DNA of 64,000 bases from contig NZ_CP095412.1 in the NCBI RefSeq assembly GCF_023016265.1, forward strand, positions 3,162,001 to 3,226,000, given 5' to 3'. The translations under genes were made by a program, and so were the position numbers. Under the pieces are notes generated by a model. That model ran no database searches. It saw only the letters and a program-made list of their open reading frames with translations, and had not been told where the DNA came from. The DNA comes from Blastococcus sp. PRF04-17. Lineage in GTDB: Bacteria > Actinomycetota > Actinomycetes > Mycobacteriales > Geodermatophilaceae. Below, piece by piece: positions 16,158 to 24,930 of this stretch; positions within the stretch are counted from its first letter, which is position 1; every line of letters begins with the position of its first letter.

Positions 16158-16796
16158 ATGGAGCTGACCAAGCACGGGCACGCGTGCGTCGTCCTCAGCG
16201 ACGGAGAGCGAAGGCTCGTCATCGACCCGGGTGCGTTCACCGAGCCGGCCGCGCTGGACGCCGCGACGGCGGTGCTGATCACCCACGAGCATCCCGACCA
16301 CTTCGTGCCGGACCGGATCCGGGCAGCGCTCGAGGCCGATCCGGCGCTCCAGGTGTGGACCAACAAGTCCGTGGCGGCCCAGCTGGAGGGGCTGGGCGGG
16401 CGGGTGCACGTGGTGGGCGACGGCGACGCGGTATCGGTCGCGGGCTTCGACGTCACGGTGCACGGGGAGCTGCACGCGGAGATCCACCCCGACGTCCCGC
16501 GGATCGCCAACATCGGGTTCCTGGTGGGCGGCCAGGTATTCCACCCCGGCGACGCCCTGACCGTCCCGGAGGAGCCGGTCGCGACGCTGCTGCTGCCGGT
16601 CCACGCCCCGTGGTCGCGGGCGGCCGACGTCATCGACTACGTGCGGGCGGTGCAGGCCGACCAGGCCTTCGCCGTCCACGACGGACTGCTCAGCGACACG
16701 GGCCTCAACGTCCTCGGCGGTCTGCTGGGCGAGCGCGGACCGGGCACACCCACGCCCTACAGCCGGCTGGCCCCGGGGGACTCGGTCGAGCTCTGA
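16158..16796 (+). CDS. MBL-fold metal-dependent hydrolase
   Basis: A 212-residue metallo-beta-lactamase-fold protein starting MELTKHGHACVVL. AGGA 8 nt upstream supports ATG 16158; an in-frame ATG at 16149 is possible. Metal ligands are visible in ITHEHPDHFVPDRI (HxHxDH motif), GELHAEIHPD, and the C-terminal FHPGDALT and LLPVHAPW. Its short length and the lack of lactamase loops fit the UlaG/YtkL-like group of cytoplasmic hydrolases. The substrate is unknown. Confidence 0.82.
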   Translation: MELTKHGHACVVLSDGERRLVIDPGAFTEPAALDAATAVLITHEHPDHFVPDRIRAALEADPALQVWTNKSVAAQLEGLGGRVHVVGDGDAVSVAGFDVTVHGELHAEIHPDVPRIANIGFLVGGQVFHPGDALTVPEEPVATLLLPVHAPWSRAADVIDYVRAVQADQAFAVHDGLLSDTGLNVLGGLLGERGPGTPTPYSRLAPGDSVEL

Positions 16797-16838
16797 GCCG
16801 CTCGCGGCTCGGGGCGCACCGGGTCCCCCGGGCCGGGA

Positions 16839-17117
16839 TCAGCGGACCGCGCGGTTGCCGCGGCCCGACAGGCCCTCGGCGACGCCCACCAGCAGGAACG
16901 CGGCGACGACGGCGATGATGAAGCCGAGCACGTTGAGCTCGAAGATGCCGGTCTCGTCGTTGAAGAGGCTGCCGATCAGGCCACCGATGATCGCGCCGAC
17001 GATGCCGAGCCCGACGGTCGCGAGCATGCTCATGTGCTGCTTACCGGGGCGCAGTACCCGCGCCAGCACGCCGATGACGGCGCCGATGAGGATCAGCCCC
17101 AGGATCTGAATGATCAC
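16839..17117 (-). CDS. GlsB/YeaQ/YmgE-family stress membrane protein
   Basis: A 92-residue hydrophobic protein with three predicted membrane helices: IIQILGLILIGAVIGVLA, MLATVGLGIVGAIIGGLIGS and LNVLGFIIAVVAAFLLVGVA. Gly-rich G..GA..GG packing motifs and RVLRPGKQ after the first helix are typical of the transglycosylase-associated (YeaQ/GlsB) family, small envelope-stress proteins of unclear mechanism. The C-terminus is basic (RGNRAVR). Confidence 0.88.
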   Translation of the reverse strand: MIIQILGLILIGAVIGVLARVLRPGKQHMSMLATVGLGIVGAIIGGLIGSLFNDETGIFELNVLGFIIAVVAAFLLVGVAEGLSGRGNRAVR

Positions 17118-17239
17118 TGCATTCTCCTTCGTCAGTCCGGCGCAGCCCCCGTCCCGGCACTCGCCGGGCGCCGCACCGGTGCACGACGAACCTCCGTACC
17201 CCCCGGACGATCATCGAAGCACCGTTCCCCCTATCGGGG

Positions 17240-17707
17240 TCACCCGCCGGCGCGGGCCAGGTGCGCCGGCACCTTCTCCAGCTCGGCGTCCACCGTGCGC
17301 TGCACCAACCTGCGCAGCGCCACCCGCTGCAGCCGGCGGAGCATCCGGCCACCCGTGGTGGGCTCGTGGGTGATGGTCATGGTCACCCGCGTCCCCCCTC
17401 CGGCCGTGTCGGCGAGCTCGATACGGGTCGTCCACACCTCCGGCGTCAGCTCCAGCCGGGTGGCGACCACGCGCGGCGGGGCCCAGTCGACGATCTCGCC
17501 CCGTGGTGCGCCTGCCTTCGGCGCCGCCCCGTCGAGCCGGCCGGGAGCGCAGACGAACGTCGTCCCGACGCCCGGGGACGCCCCGGCGGCCACGACGTAG
17601 GAGACGTCGCAGACCGAGCAGTAGGGCTCGAGGACGGCGAGGGCCCGCCAGACCTCCGCCCGCGGCTGGGGGACCTCGCGCACGCCGGTCGCCGTGGTCG
17701 TGCTCAT
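17240..17707 (-). CDS. SRPBCC (START-like) family protein
   Basis: A 155-residue protein of the SRPBCC ligand-binding fold. The N-terminus VREVPQPRAEVWRALAVLEP is the usual first strand and helix. ...ELTPEVWTTRIELADTAGGGTRVTMTITHEP gives the central strands, and a long C-terminal helix ends it. The ATG at 17707 shares one base with the stop codon of the GntR gene (TGATG), so the two are translationally coupled and probably work together. Members bind hydrophobic ligands or lipids; the ligand is unknown. Confidence 0.75.
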   Translation of the reverse strand: MSTTTATGVREVPQPRAEVWRALAVLEPYCSVCDVSYVVAAGASPGVGTTFVCAPGRLDGAAPKAGAPRGEIVDWAPPRVVATRLELTPEVWTTRIELADTAGGGTRVTMTITHEPTTGGRMLRRLQRVALRRLVQRTVDAELEKVPAHLARAGG

Positions 17708-18447
17708 CAGCGGCCGGTCACCGAGACCTCGAACTCGACCTGGCTGACGTCGGGCCGCAGCCGGGAGAAGCTGTGCACGAGCGGGTGCCCGCTGCTGTCC
17801 CGGACCGTCGTGCGGACGACGAGCAGGGGTGACCCGGCCACCACCCGCAGCAGGTCCGCCTCGTCGGGAGCCGCCGTGCCGACGTCGACGACGATCCGGG
17901 CGGTGGCGAGATCGGCCTGGTACTCCCGCCGCAGGAAGTCGTAGAGGGAACCCTCGCTGAAGTCGGCCTCGACCGCACCGGCGTACCGATCGGCGGGCAG
18001 GAAGCTGTGCGCGACGTGGTTCGGCTCGCCGTCCAGGCTGCGCAGGCGCTCGAGCTCGACGACGTCCGCCGCACCGTCGAGGGAGAGCTCGGCGGCCACG
18101 GTCGACGGCGCGGGCACGATCCGCTGGGTGAGCACCTTCGTGCCCACCTGCGCACCCTGCTCGCTCATCACCGAGCTGAACCCGGCGATGCGGTGCACGA
18201 AGCTCTCGCGGTACTCGTGCCGGATCGCCGGCCGTGTCACGTAGGTGCCGCGGCCCTGCTCGCGGACGAGGTGCCCGTCGGCGACCAGCCCGTCGACGGC
18301 CCGCCGCAGGGTGATCCGGCTGACCCCGTACTCAGCGCAGAGCACCGGCTCGGGCGGCAGCAGGGTGTGCTCGGGCAGCGCGGCGACCCGGCGCCGGAGG
18401 TGCTCGCGGACCGACAGGTACTTCGGACCGGTTACGGGGCTCACCAC
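17707..18447 (-). CDS. GntR-family transcriptional regulator (HutC/UTRA type)
   Basis: About 246 residues from a GTG at 18447 or 18444; a TTG at 18471 would add 8. The N-terminal winged helix-turn-helix contains YLSVREHLRRRVAAL, LLPPEPVLCAEYGVSRITLR and LVADGHLVREQGRGTYVTRP. The C-terminal UTRA ligand domain holds HSFLPADRYAGAVEADFSEG and LLVVRTTVRDSSGHPLVHSF. HutC/UTRA regulators usually repress and are released by a sugar phosphate, amino-sugar or similar ligand. The gene is divergent from pfkA, and the 155-bp gap contains ACGTCATGACGT-type palindromes that may be its operators. It is coupled to the SRPBCC gene downstream. Confidence 0.88.
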   Translation of the reverse strand: MVSPVTGPKYLSVREHLRRRVAALPEHTLLPPEPVLCAEYGVSRITLRRAVDGLVADGHLVREQGRGTYVTRPAIRHEYRESFVHRIAGFSSVMSEQGAQVGTKVLTQRIVPAPSTVAAELSLDGAADVVELERLRSLDGEPNHVAHSFLPADRYAGAVEADFSEGSLYDFLRREYQADLATARIVVDVGTAAPDEADLLRVVAGSPLLVVRTTVRDSSGHPLVHSFSRLRPDVSQVEFEVSVTGR

Positions 18448-18478
18448 GTGGCCAAAGGTACTGGAGGGCAAGACGTCT

Positions 18479-18570
18479 GGACGTCATGTCGTATGGGACG
18501 TCACGTGCGGTACGTCGCATCCGCGGCAACACGGCTCGCGCGCGGGAAACATCAGGACGTCATGACGTAT
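18479..18570. promoter_or_regulatory. Candidate GntR operator pair between gntR and pfkA
   Basis: Two near-identical 17-bp sites lie between the divergent genes: GGACGTCATGTCGTATG (18479-18495) and GGACGTCATGACGTATG (18555-18571). The second contains the perfect 12-bp palindrome ACGTCATGACGT (18557-18568); the first has one mismatch in it. Further ACGTC/GACGT elements (AGACGTCT at 18471, GACGTCACGTG near 18497) surround them. The copies start 76 bp apart, about seven helical turns. The right-hand copy is 34 bp from the pfkA start codon, where a repressor would block transcription. Confidence 0.6.
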
Positions 18571-18602
18571 GGTCGGGTTTCGTCCATCTAGGGAGCCACT
18601 CC

Positions 18603-19631
18603 GTGCGCATCGGTGTCCTCACCGGCGGGGGCGACTGCCCCGGCCTCAACGCCGTCATTCGCTCCGTCGTCCGCACCGCCACCAACCACTACGGCAGCGA
18701 GGTGCTGGGCTTCCGCGACGGCTGGCGCGGCCTCCTGGAGGACCGGACGACGCCGCTCGACGTCGCCGCCGTCGACGGCCTGCTGACCCGCGGCGGCACG
18801 ACGTTGGGCTCGGCCCGTGTCGCCCCCGAGCGGCTCGACGCGGGCATCGCCCAGATGAAGGGCGTCCTGGCCCGGCACGGCGTCGACGTCCTGATCCCGA
18901 TCGGCGGCGAGGGCACGCTCACCGCCGCGCACCTGCTCTCGGAGGCCGGCGTCCCCGTCGTCGGCATCCCGAAGACGATCGACAACGACATCGACGAGAC
19001 CGACCTGACCTTCGGGTTCGACACCGCGGTCAGCATCGCCACGGAGATGATCGACCGGCTGCACACCACCGCCGAGTCGCACCAGCGGGTCCTGCTGGTC
19101 GAGGTGATGGGCCGGCACGCCGGCTGGATCGCGCTGCACGCGGGCCTGGCCTCGGGCGCGCACATCACCCTCGTCCCAGAGCAGCCGTTCGACGTCGACG
19201 AGGTGTGTCGCCTGGTCACCGCCCGGTTCGACCGGGGCGACTCCCACGTGATCGGCGTCGTCGCCGAGGGCGCCACCCCACTGCCGGGCACCATGCCGCT
19301 GCGCGACGGCGGCGTCGACGAGTTCGGCCACCGCCGCTTCACCGGGGTGGCCCAGCAGCTCGGCGAGGAGCTGGAGCGGCGCACCGGCAAGGAGGTGCGC
19401 ACCACGGTCCTCGGTCACGTCCAGCGCGGCGGCACGCCGACGTCGTTCGACCGCGTCCTCGCCACCCGGTTCGGCCTGCACGCCACGGTCGCCGCGCACG
19501 AGGGCGACCACGGCCGGATGGTCGCCCTGCGGGGCACCGACATCGAGCTCGTCCCGCTGGCCAAGGCGGTCGCCCGGTTGAAGACCGTGACGCGCTCCCG
19601 GCTCGCCGAGACCCACGCCTTCACCGGCTGA
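18603..19631 (+). CDS. pfkA: 6-phosphofructokinase (ATP-dependent type predicted)
   Basis: A 342-residue phosphofructokinase from GTG 18603 (RIGVLTGGGDCPGLNAVIRS). Catalytic and binding motifs: PIGGEGTLTAAHLL, PKTIDNDIDETDLTFGFDT (catalytic TIDND), EVMGRHAGWIALHAG and GHVQRGGTPTSFDR. Gly follows the acidic residue in GGEG, where PPi-dependent enzymes have Asp, which favours ATP as donor. The Lys in PKTIDND is shared with PPi enzymes, a combination usual in actinobacterial group III PFKs. It catalyses fructose-6-phosphate to fructose-1,6-bisphosphate in glycolysis. Candidate GntR sites in its promoter suggest sugar-linked regulation. Confidence 0.93.
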   Translation: MRIGVLTGGGDCPGLNAVIRSVVRTATNHYGSEVLGFRDGWRGLLEDRTTPLDVAAVDGLLTRGGTTLGSARVAPERLDAGIAQMKGVLARHGVDVLIPIGGEGTLTAAHLLSEAGVPVVGIPKTIDNDIDETDLTFGFDTAVSIATEMIDRLHTTAESHQRVLLVEVMGRHAGWIALHAGLASGAHITLVPEQPFDVDEVCRLVTARFDRGDSHVIGVVAEGATPLPGTMPLRDGGVDEFGHRRFTGVAQQLGEELERRTGKEVRTTVLGHVQRGGTPTSFDRVLATRFGLHATVAAHEGDHGRMVALRGTDIELVPLAKAVARLKTVTRSRLAETHAFTG

Positions 19632-19689
19632 GCCGACACCCATGACCACCGGTGCAGCGGATCGGCCCGTTCCGGCGCAGGATCGTCCC

Positions 19690-20271
19690 GTGGCGACCGA
19701 ATCGGGGGACTGGCGCAGCAGGCGTTTCGAGGCGACCCACCAACGGCTCTACGACGTCGCGCTCGCGTTGTTCGGCGAGCACGGCTTCGACAGGGTGAGC
19801 GTCGGCCAGATCGCGAAGGGTGCCGGCGTCTCGGTGCCGACCTTCTACGCCCACTTCGCGTCGAAGGAGCACCTGATCATGCAGGTGCCGGTGACCGGCG
19901 AGTTCGCGGCACTGCTCGCCGAGGAGCCGCCGGCCCAGCCGCTGCCGGACCGCTTCCGCAGGGCCCTGCACCGCTGGATCGCCCAGTGGCCGCCTCGAGC
20001 CTGGGACGACGCCCTGATCCGCTGGCGGATCATCGCTGCAACCCCCGCCCTCCGCACCCGCGCGGCGGAGTTCGAGCGGACCAGCGGTGACGTCATCGCC
20101 GACGCGATCCCCACGGAGCCGGGTGCCCGACTGTCCCCCGGTGACTCGGTGGCGCTGCTGGCGTACATGTCCGCGTACACCGCAGCCCTGCTCGCCTGGG
20201 CGGACGGCGGCGGCACGCGGAAGCTCGAGGAGATCGTCGACGAGGCGTTCGACGCGCTCGAGCGGCGCTGA
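19690..20271 (+). CDS. TetR-family transcriptional regulator, first of a tandem pair
   Basis: About 193 residues from GTG 19690, chosen because AGGA lies 7 nt upstream and the paralogue's start aligns there; ATG 19642 would add 16 residues. The HTH domain reads QRLYDVALALFGEHGFDRVS, then QIAKGAGVSVPTFYAHFASK (recognition helix SVPTFYAHF). The C-terminal ligand domain has RWRIIAATPALRTRAAEFER. It is strongly similar to the next gene, a local duplication. Its target is unknown. Confidence 0.85.
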   Translation: MATESGDWRSRRFEATHQRLYDVALALFGEHGFDRVSVGQIAKGAGVSVPTFYAHFASKEHLIMQVPVTGEFAALLAEEPPAQPLPDRFRRALHRWIAQWPPRAWDDALIRWRIIAATPALRTRAAEFERTSGDVIADAIPTEPGARLSPGDSVALLAYMSAYTAALLAWADGGGTRKLEEIVDEAFDALERR

Positions 20272-20406
20272 CCCGCCGCGCCGGGACCTTGGGCCCGGAT
20301 GATCGGCGAAACGCCGGGTAGGCCAGGCATGATGCCGGCTGCCACCGCCCGGGACCGCGGGTGTGGCGCCGCCGGTGACGGCCGCACGGGGACGGAGGAT
20401 CGGCGC

Positions 20407-20985
20407 GTGACCGGATCGGGGGACTGGCGCAGCCGGCGGTGGGAGTCGACCCATCAGCGGATCTACGACGTCGCACTCGCGCTGTTCGAGGAACACGGCT
20501 TCGACCAGGTGAGCATCGGCCAGATCGCCGCGGGCGCGGGCGTGTCGGTGCCGACCTTCTACGCGCACTACCCGTCGAAGGAACACCTGGTCATGCAGCT
20601 GCCGAGCGGGGACGACGTCGCGGCACTGTTGAGCACGCAGCCCGCCGACCTGCCGATCGGGCAGCGCATGCGGCACGCCGTGTCGTCGTTCTTCGCCCAG
20701 TGGGACATGACGGCGCAACTGGCGCGGTGGCGCATCATCGCCACCACCCCGTCACTGCGCCGGCGGGCGGCGGAGTTCGAGCGGGCGACCGCCGCGCTGG
20801 TCGTCGACGCGCTGCCGAGGCCGTCCGGCGCGCCTGCCGGTCCGAGCGACGCGATCGTCATCAACGCCTACCTCGCGGCGTTCACCGCCGGCGTGCTGGT
20901 CTGGGCGGACTCCGACGGCGAGAAGGAGATCGGGGCGGCCGTCGAGGAGGCGTTCGAGGCGCTCGAGGCCCTGCGACGCCGATGA
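20407..20985 (+). CDS. TetR-family transcriptional regulator, second of a tandem pair
   Basis: A 192-residue regulator from GTG 20407, preceded by GGAGGA at a 7-nt spacing; the frame is open further upstream without a better ribosome site. The HTH reads QRIYDVALALFEEHGFDQVS and QIAAGAGVSVPTFYAHYPSK. The C-terminal domain RWRIIATTPSLRRRAAEFER matches its neighbour. The two DNA-binding helices are nearly identical, so the pair may share operators or form heterodimers (inference). Confidence 0.85.
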   Translation: MTGSGDWRSRRWESTHQRIYDVALALFEEHGFDQVSIGQIAAGAGVSVPTFYAHYPSKEHLVMQLPSGDDVAALLSTQPADLPIGQRMRHAVSSFFAQWDMTAQLARWRIIATTPSLRRRAAEFERATAALVVDALPRPSGAPAGPSDAIVINAYLAAFTAGVLVWADSDGEKEIGAAVEEAFEALEALRRR

Positions 20986-20991
20986 TCCGGT

Positions 20992-22221
20992 TCAGGGGGC
21001 GCGCAGCTCCACGACGCTGACCTCCGGACGGGCGCCCACCCGCATCGCCGGTCCCCAGTAGCCGGCGCCGGTCGTCACGTACAGCTGGGTGTCCCCGTGC
21101 CGGGAGAGCCCCTCGACCGCGGGCTGGTCCAGCCGGATCGCGTAGTCGAACGGCCACAGCTGTCCGCCGTGGGTGTGACCGGACAGCTGCAGCCCGACCC
21201 CGGCCGCCCGCGCCTGGTCGATCATCCACGGCTGGTGGGCGAGCAGGACGACGGGCGTGGCGTCGTCCTGGCCGTCGAGCGCCTTGGCGATGTCGGCCCC
21301 GTGCCCGGGGACCCCGGACCGCTCCGCGGTGCGGTCGTCGACCCCGGCGAGGTCGAACGAGGCGGAGCCACGCCGGATCGCCACGCGCTCGTTGCGCAGG
21401 ACGTCGATGCCGAGGGTGGGCAGGTGCCGCATCCACTCCTGCGTGTCCACGAAGTACTCGTGGTTGCCGGTGACGAAGAAGACGCCCTGCTCGCTGACGA
21501 GGTCGGCGAGCGGAGCCGCCTCCTCGCGCAGCTCGGAGACACTGCCGTCCACGAGGTCGCCGACGATCGCCACGACGTCCGGACGCTGCTCGTTGACCAG
21601 CTCCACCAGCCGTTCGAAGCGCCGGCCGCCGTAGGTGGCCGACAGGTGGGCGTCGGAGAAGGTGACGATCCGCAGCCCGTCGAGGGCAGGGTCGAGCCCC
21701 GCGAGCGTCACGGGGATCCGCCGGACCACCGGTGGGGAGTTCGCGAAGTAGGCGCCCGTCCCGGCGGTCCCGAGGGCGACGGCGCCCGCCGTGACGGCGA
21801 GGCCCCGGGCGAGGAAGAGCCGCCGCGACGGATCCGGCACGGAGCCCGGGGACCCGACCCCCGCCGTCGTCCCCGGCGCACCGCTGCGCACCGGCTGCGG
21901 TGCCGTCCTGCCGAGCCAGAACCGGCCCGCGAGACGGATGGGCTCCAGCGCCAGCAGGGCCAGGAAGGCGTAGAAGGCGATCCCGAGCCAGCTGAAGGCG
22001 AGCCAGTCGACGGGCGCCGCCACATCCAGCGGCAGCGTGCGGCGCAGCGCGACCGCCAGCACCGGCAGCAGCATCAGGGCGACCGTCAGCCAGGTCAGCC
22101 GTCGGCGGGCGCGCCCGGGGCGCGTGGTGCTGCGGACCAGCCGGAACCACAGGTAGCTGTGCAGCAGGAACATCGCGAGCAGGACGACGGTCCCGAAACC
22201 CAGCAGACCGATCAGGGACAC
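20992..22221 (-). CDS. Membrane-anchored metallophosphoesterase
   Basis: A 409-residue protein (GTG start). The N-terminus has three membrane helices (LLGFGTVVLLAMFLLHSYLW, LTWLTVALMLLPVLAVAL, LGIAFYAFLALLALEPI). A linker and a Tat-like segment (SRRLFLARGLAVTAGAVALG) lead to the calcineurin-like phosphoesterase domain from about residue 180. All metal-binding motifs are present: FSDAHLSATYGG, VGDLVDG, VTGNHEYF, LLAHQPWM and LSGHTHGGQLWP. The architecture matches the YkuE/YaeI-like group acting outside the membrane on phospholipid-type substrates; the exact substrate is unknown. Convergent with the second TetR gene (6-nt gap). Confidence 0.9.
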   Translation of the reverse strand: MSLIGLLGFGTVVLLAMFLLHSYLWFRLVRSTTRPGRARRRLTWLTVALMLLPVLAVALRRTLPLDVAAPVDWLAFSWLGIAFYAFLALLALEPIRLAGRFWLGRTAPQPVRSGAPGTTAGVGSPGSVPDPSRRLFLARGLAVTAGAVALGTAGTGAYFANSPPVVRRIPVTLAGLDPALDGLRIVTFSDAHLSATYGGRRFERLVELVNEQRPDVVAIVGDLVDGSVSELREEAAPLADLVSEQGVFFVTGNHEYFVDTQEWMRHLPTLGIDVLRNERVAIRRGSASFDLAGVDDRTAERSGVPGHGADIAKALDGQDDATPVVLLAHQPWMIDQARAAGVGLQLSGHTHGGQLWPFDYAIRLDQPAVEGLSRHGDTQLYVTTGAGYWGPAMRVGARPEVSVVELRAP

Positions 22222-22281
22222 CCGTACCGCCGTCCGCCGTCCGCTGCCACGCCCCCACTGTCCCAGGCGCGGCCGGGGCGG

Positions 22282-23814
22282 CTATCCCGACGCGCGCTCC
22301 AGGGCCTTGCGCAGGCGCGGCTCCTTCTCCCAGAACCTGCGTTCGGCCGCCTCGGCGCGAGCCTGCTCGAGCGCGTGCAGGCGGCCGTAGGCGAAGGCGT
22401 TCTCCCTTGCTGCGAAGGCGGCCAGCCCCAGCCGCCGGCACTGCTCGCGGGTGACCACCGTGTCCTGCAGCGCGCCGAGCAGCTTCTGCATGCGCTTGGC
22501 CGGGCGCAGCAACGGCGCCACTGCTTCCAACCCGGCGCCGCCGGCCTCGGCCGCGTAGCGGACCCGCTTGGCCGCCTTGCGGACGGCGTGCAGCGCCTCC
22601 AGGCGGTCGTCGTCGGACGCCCGTTCCGCGCTCTCGAGGTGCCGTCGCAGCCGCCGCACGGTCCGGCGCACCGCCTTGCGGAGCACCGGTCCGGCGGCGT
22701 CGGTGCCGCGCACCGTCAGCGGCGGGTCGCCGAGCAGGTCGTGCAGCGAGTCCAGCAGTGCGACGTAGCGGTGGTCCTCCACCGTGGCGAGGGCGGCGTC
22801 GAGACCGGCCCGCATCGCCTGGAGATCCGCCTGCTGGATCCGCGCGGCCACCGGCCCCGGCACCAGCTCCGGCGGCTCGGCGGCCAGCAGCTCCCGCAGG
22901 TGGGCCAGCGCCACCTCGTCGTCCCGCGCGCCGGAGAGCTCCGCGCCGAGCCAGGCCAGCTCCTCGCGGATCGGCCGGGTGGCGTCACGGTCCAGGACGT
23001 CGCGGAACGCGGCCAGGCTGCTGCGCAGCCGGCGAGCGGCGATCCGCATCTGGTGCACGGCGTCGGGTTGCTCGGTGCGGAGCAGGATGTCGGCCTGCTG
23101 GAGTGCGGCGACCTGCTCGCGGAGGGCGCCGACCACGAATGCGCCGGCTGTCGGCCCGCCCTTCTTCCCCTTCTTCGCCGTCCCGGGCGGCGCCTCGTCC
23201 GGCAGCCGTGCGGCGAGCACCCGTCCGGCCTTGGAGGCCGACGCCGACGGGCGGGCGCCGGCGTCCTCCAGGCACTGTGCCACCGCGGCCAGGAGGTCCT
23301 CGTCGCCGGAGACGAGCTCCACCTCCACCTCCCGCCAGGCCTGCACCCCGGCGGGCCGGTCGGTGCCGGCGCCGAACGCCGTGGCCGTCACGGTGTCGTC
23401 GGCCACCTCGGCCAGCACCCGGCCGGCCGCGTCCCGGAGGACCGTGACCACCCGGCGCGTGCGCAGGCTCGCCACCCGCACCGTCTTCTCGCCGCGGAGC
23501 AGCCCCGCCACCGGCGCGAGGAAGCCCTTCGGCGGGTTCTTGACCGCCCGGCCCAGCGGCGCGTGCAGCTCGCGCCGTGCCGACCCCGCGGGCAGCTTCA
23601 GGTGCCAGCCCGCGTCGGTGCCGCCGGTGCGCCGGCGTAGGGTGACCCGCCCGCGCAGGAGCCGCAGGTCGACGGTGTCGTGGTAGGTGGCCTCGAGGTC
23701 GTGCTCGACCGGCGGGTCGACGGCGGCGACCTCCGGCAGGTGGTCGAACGACGGCAGCGCGAACGGCTCGTCGACGTCGAACTTGCGCTCGATCTCCAGC
23801 TGCCCGGTGGCCAC
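22282..23814 (-). CDS. CYTH and CHAD domain protein
   Basis: A 510-residue two-domain protein. The N-terminal CYTH domain (about 5-200) starts with the signature QLEIERKFDVD (ExExK) and has the alternating charged strands of the triphosphate tunnel fold (RLLRGRVTLRRRTGGTDAGW). The C-terminal CHAD domain (about 225-500) is helical with repeated basic faces (HQMRIAARRLRSSLAAFRDV, LHAVRKAAKRVRYAAEAGG). CYTH enzymes hydrolyse tripolyphosphate or thiamine triphosphate; CHAD domains bind polyphosphate granules. The fusion is common in actinobacteria. Confidence 0.93.
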   Translation of the reverse strand: MATGQLEIERKFDVDEPFALPSFDHLPEVAAVDPPVEHDLEATYHDTVDLRLLRGRVTLRRRTGGTDAGWHLKLPAGSARRELHAPLGRAVKNPPKGFLAPVAGLLRGEKTVRVASLRTRRVVTVLRDAAGRVLAEVADDTVTATAFGAGTDRPAGVQAWREVEVELVSGDEDLLAAVAQCLEDAGARPSASASKAGRVLAARLPDEAPPGTAKKGKKGGPTAGAFVVGALREQVAALQQADILLRTEQPDAVHQMRIAARRLRSSLAAFRDVLDRDATRPIREELAWLGAELSGARDDEVALAHLRELLAAEPPELVPGPVAARIQQADLQAMRAGLDAALATVEDHRYVALLDSLHDLLGDPPLTVRGTDAAGPVLRKAVRRTVRRLRRHLESAERASDDDRLEALHAVRKAAKRVRYAAEAGGAGLEAVAPLLRPAKRMQKLLGALQDTVVTREQCRRLGLAAFAARENAFAYGRLHALEQARAEAAERRFWEKEPRLRKALERASG

Positions 23815-23870
23815 CCTGCGAACCTAGGCGGGGACTCCGGCGCGCACCACGGGATGGCTACGGTGGCCCG

Positions 23871-24839
23871 GTGGGCGACCCGCGACGACGCCGACGCCGC
23901 GGCGCGCTCGCCGTCGCGGCGCCGTGGGCGCTCTGGGCCGCGCTCCGCGCCGCCGGCGCCGAACGCGGCTTCCCGCTGGTGCCCGCGATCTCCTTCACGC
24001 CGTACGCGGCCCTGAGCGCCGTGCTGCCGCTCGCGGTCGCGCGATGGGCCCGCTCGCCGGCCGCTGCCGCGGTGTCGGTGGGCGCCGGTGCGGTGCTGGC
24101 CGGCGCGGTCCTGGTCCGCTCGCGGCCGTCGGCGCCCGCGGCGCCGGGAGCCGGGCCGCGGGTGCGCGTCGCCTCGGTGAGCCTGCGCAAGGGCCTGGTG
24201 CTCCCGGGGCCGGTGCTGGACCTGGTGCGCCGCCACGACGTCGACGTCCTCTCGGTCCAGGAGCTGACGCCGGAGGCGGAGCGGGCGCTGGTCGCCGACG
24301 GCATCGGCAAGCTGCTCCCCGAGGCGCACGTCATCCCCGCGCGGCCGGGCACCGTGCCGTCGGCGTCGGGAGCGGTGTGGACGCGCCTGCCGGTGCTCGC
24401 CCGCAGCGCGACGCCGGGCACCTTCGAGCAGCCGACGGTCCGTCTGGCGGTGGACGGGGCGCCGGACCTCGAGGTCACCGCGGTGCACACGGAACCGCCG
24501 GCGACCTCGCCGGGCGCCGTCCGCCGCTGGAACTCCGACCTCGCGGCCCTGCCCGCACCGGAGGACGGCGTCCTGCGCGTCCTCGCCGGCGACTTCAACG
24601 CCACGCTGGACCACGCCGCCCTGCGGACCGTGCTGCGGACGGGCTACGTCGACGCCGCCCGCCAGGTGGGTCGCGCGCTGGCCTGGACCTGGCGTCCGCT
24701 GCGGCTGCGGTTCCCGCGGCTGGCGCTCGACCACGTGCTCCTCGACCCGCGGATCGCCGTCGCGACCGTCGAGCTGGTGCCGCTGGAGGGCAGCGACCAC
24801 CGTGCCCTCGTGGCGCACCTCGTCCTCCCCGCCCGCTGA
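23871..24839 (+). CDS. Endonuclease/exonuclease/phosphatase-family membrane protein
   Basis: A 322-residue protein from GTG 23871. The N-terminus has two or three hydrophobic helices (ALAVAAPWALWAALRAAG, PLVPAISFTPYAALSAVLPL, AAAAVSVGAGAVLAGAVLV) before a DNase I-like domain (100-320). Family motifs: VLSVQELTPEAERAL (catalytic Glu), VHTEPPATSPGAVRRWNSDL, LAGDFNATLDHAAL (Asp/Asn) and EGSDHRALVAHL (Asp-His). It is probably an extracytoplasmic phosphodiesterase or nuclease; similar actinobacterial proteins have no defined substrate. Divergent from the CYTH-CHAD gene with only 56 bp between starts. Confidence 0.85.
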   Translation: MGDPRRRRRRGALAVAAPWALWAALRAAGAERGFPLVPAISFTPYAALSAVLPLAVARWARSPAAAAVSVGAGAVLAGAVLVRSRPSAPAAPGAGPRVRVASVSLRKGLVLPGPVLDLVRRHDVDVLSVQELTPEAERALVADGIGKLLPEAHVIPARPGTVPSASGAVWTRLPVLARSATPGTFEQPTVRLAVDGAPDLEVTAVHTEPPATSPGAVRRWNSDLAALPAPEDGVLRVLAGDFNATLDHAALRTVLRTGYVDAARQVGRALAWTWRPLRLRFPRLALDHVLLDPRIAVATVELVPLEGSDHRALVAHLVLPAR

Positions 24840-24930
24840 GCCCGCGCGATGTTCACCGGGCCGTCCGGCTGGGCACGCTTCGTGCGAGCAGGCGCCGCAG
24901 GAGCGCGCCGCGGGGAAGGGGAGCAGACCC

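Noticed and set aside
18471-18480. TTG at 18471 as start of the GntR gene
   Set aside because: Two GTG codons at 18447 and 18444 are closer to the first helix of the winged-helix domain, and TTG starts are rarer. It is not excluded.
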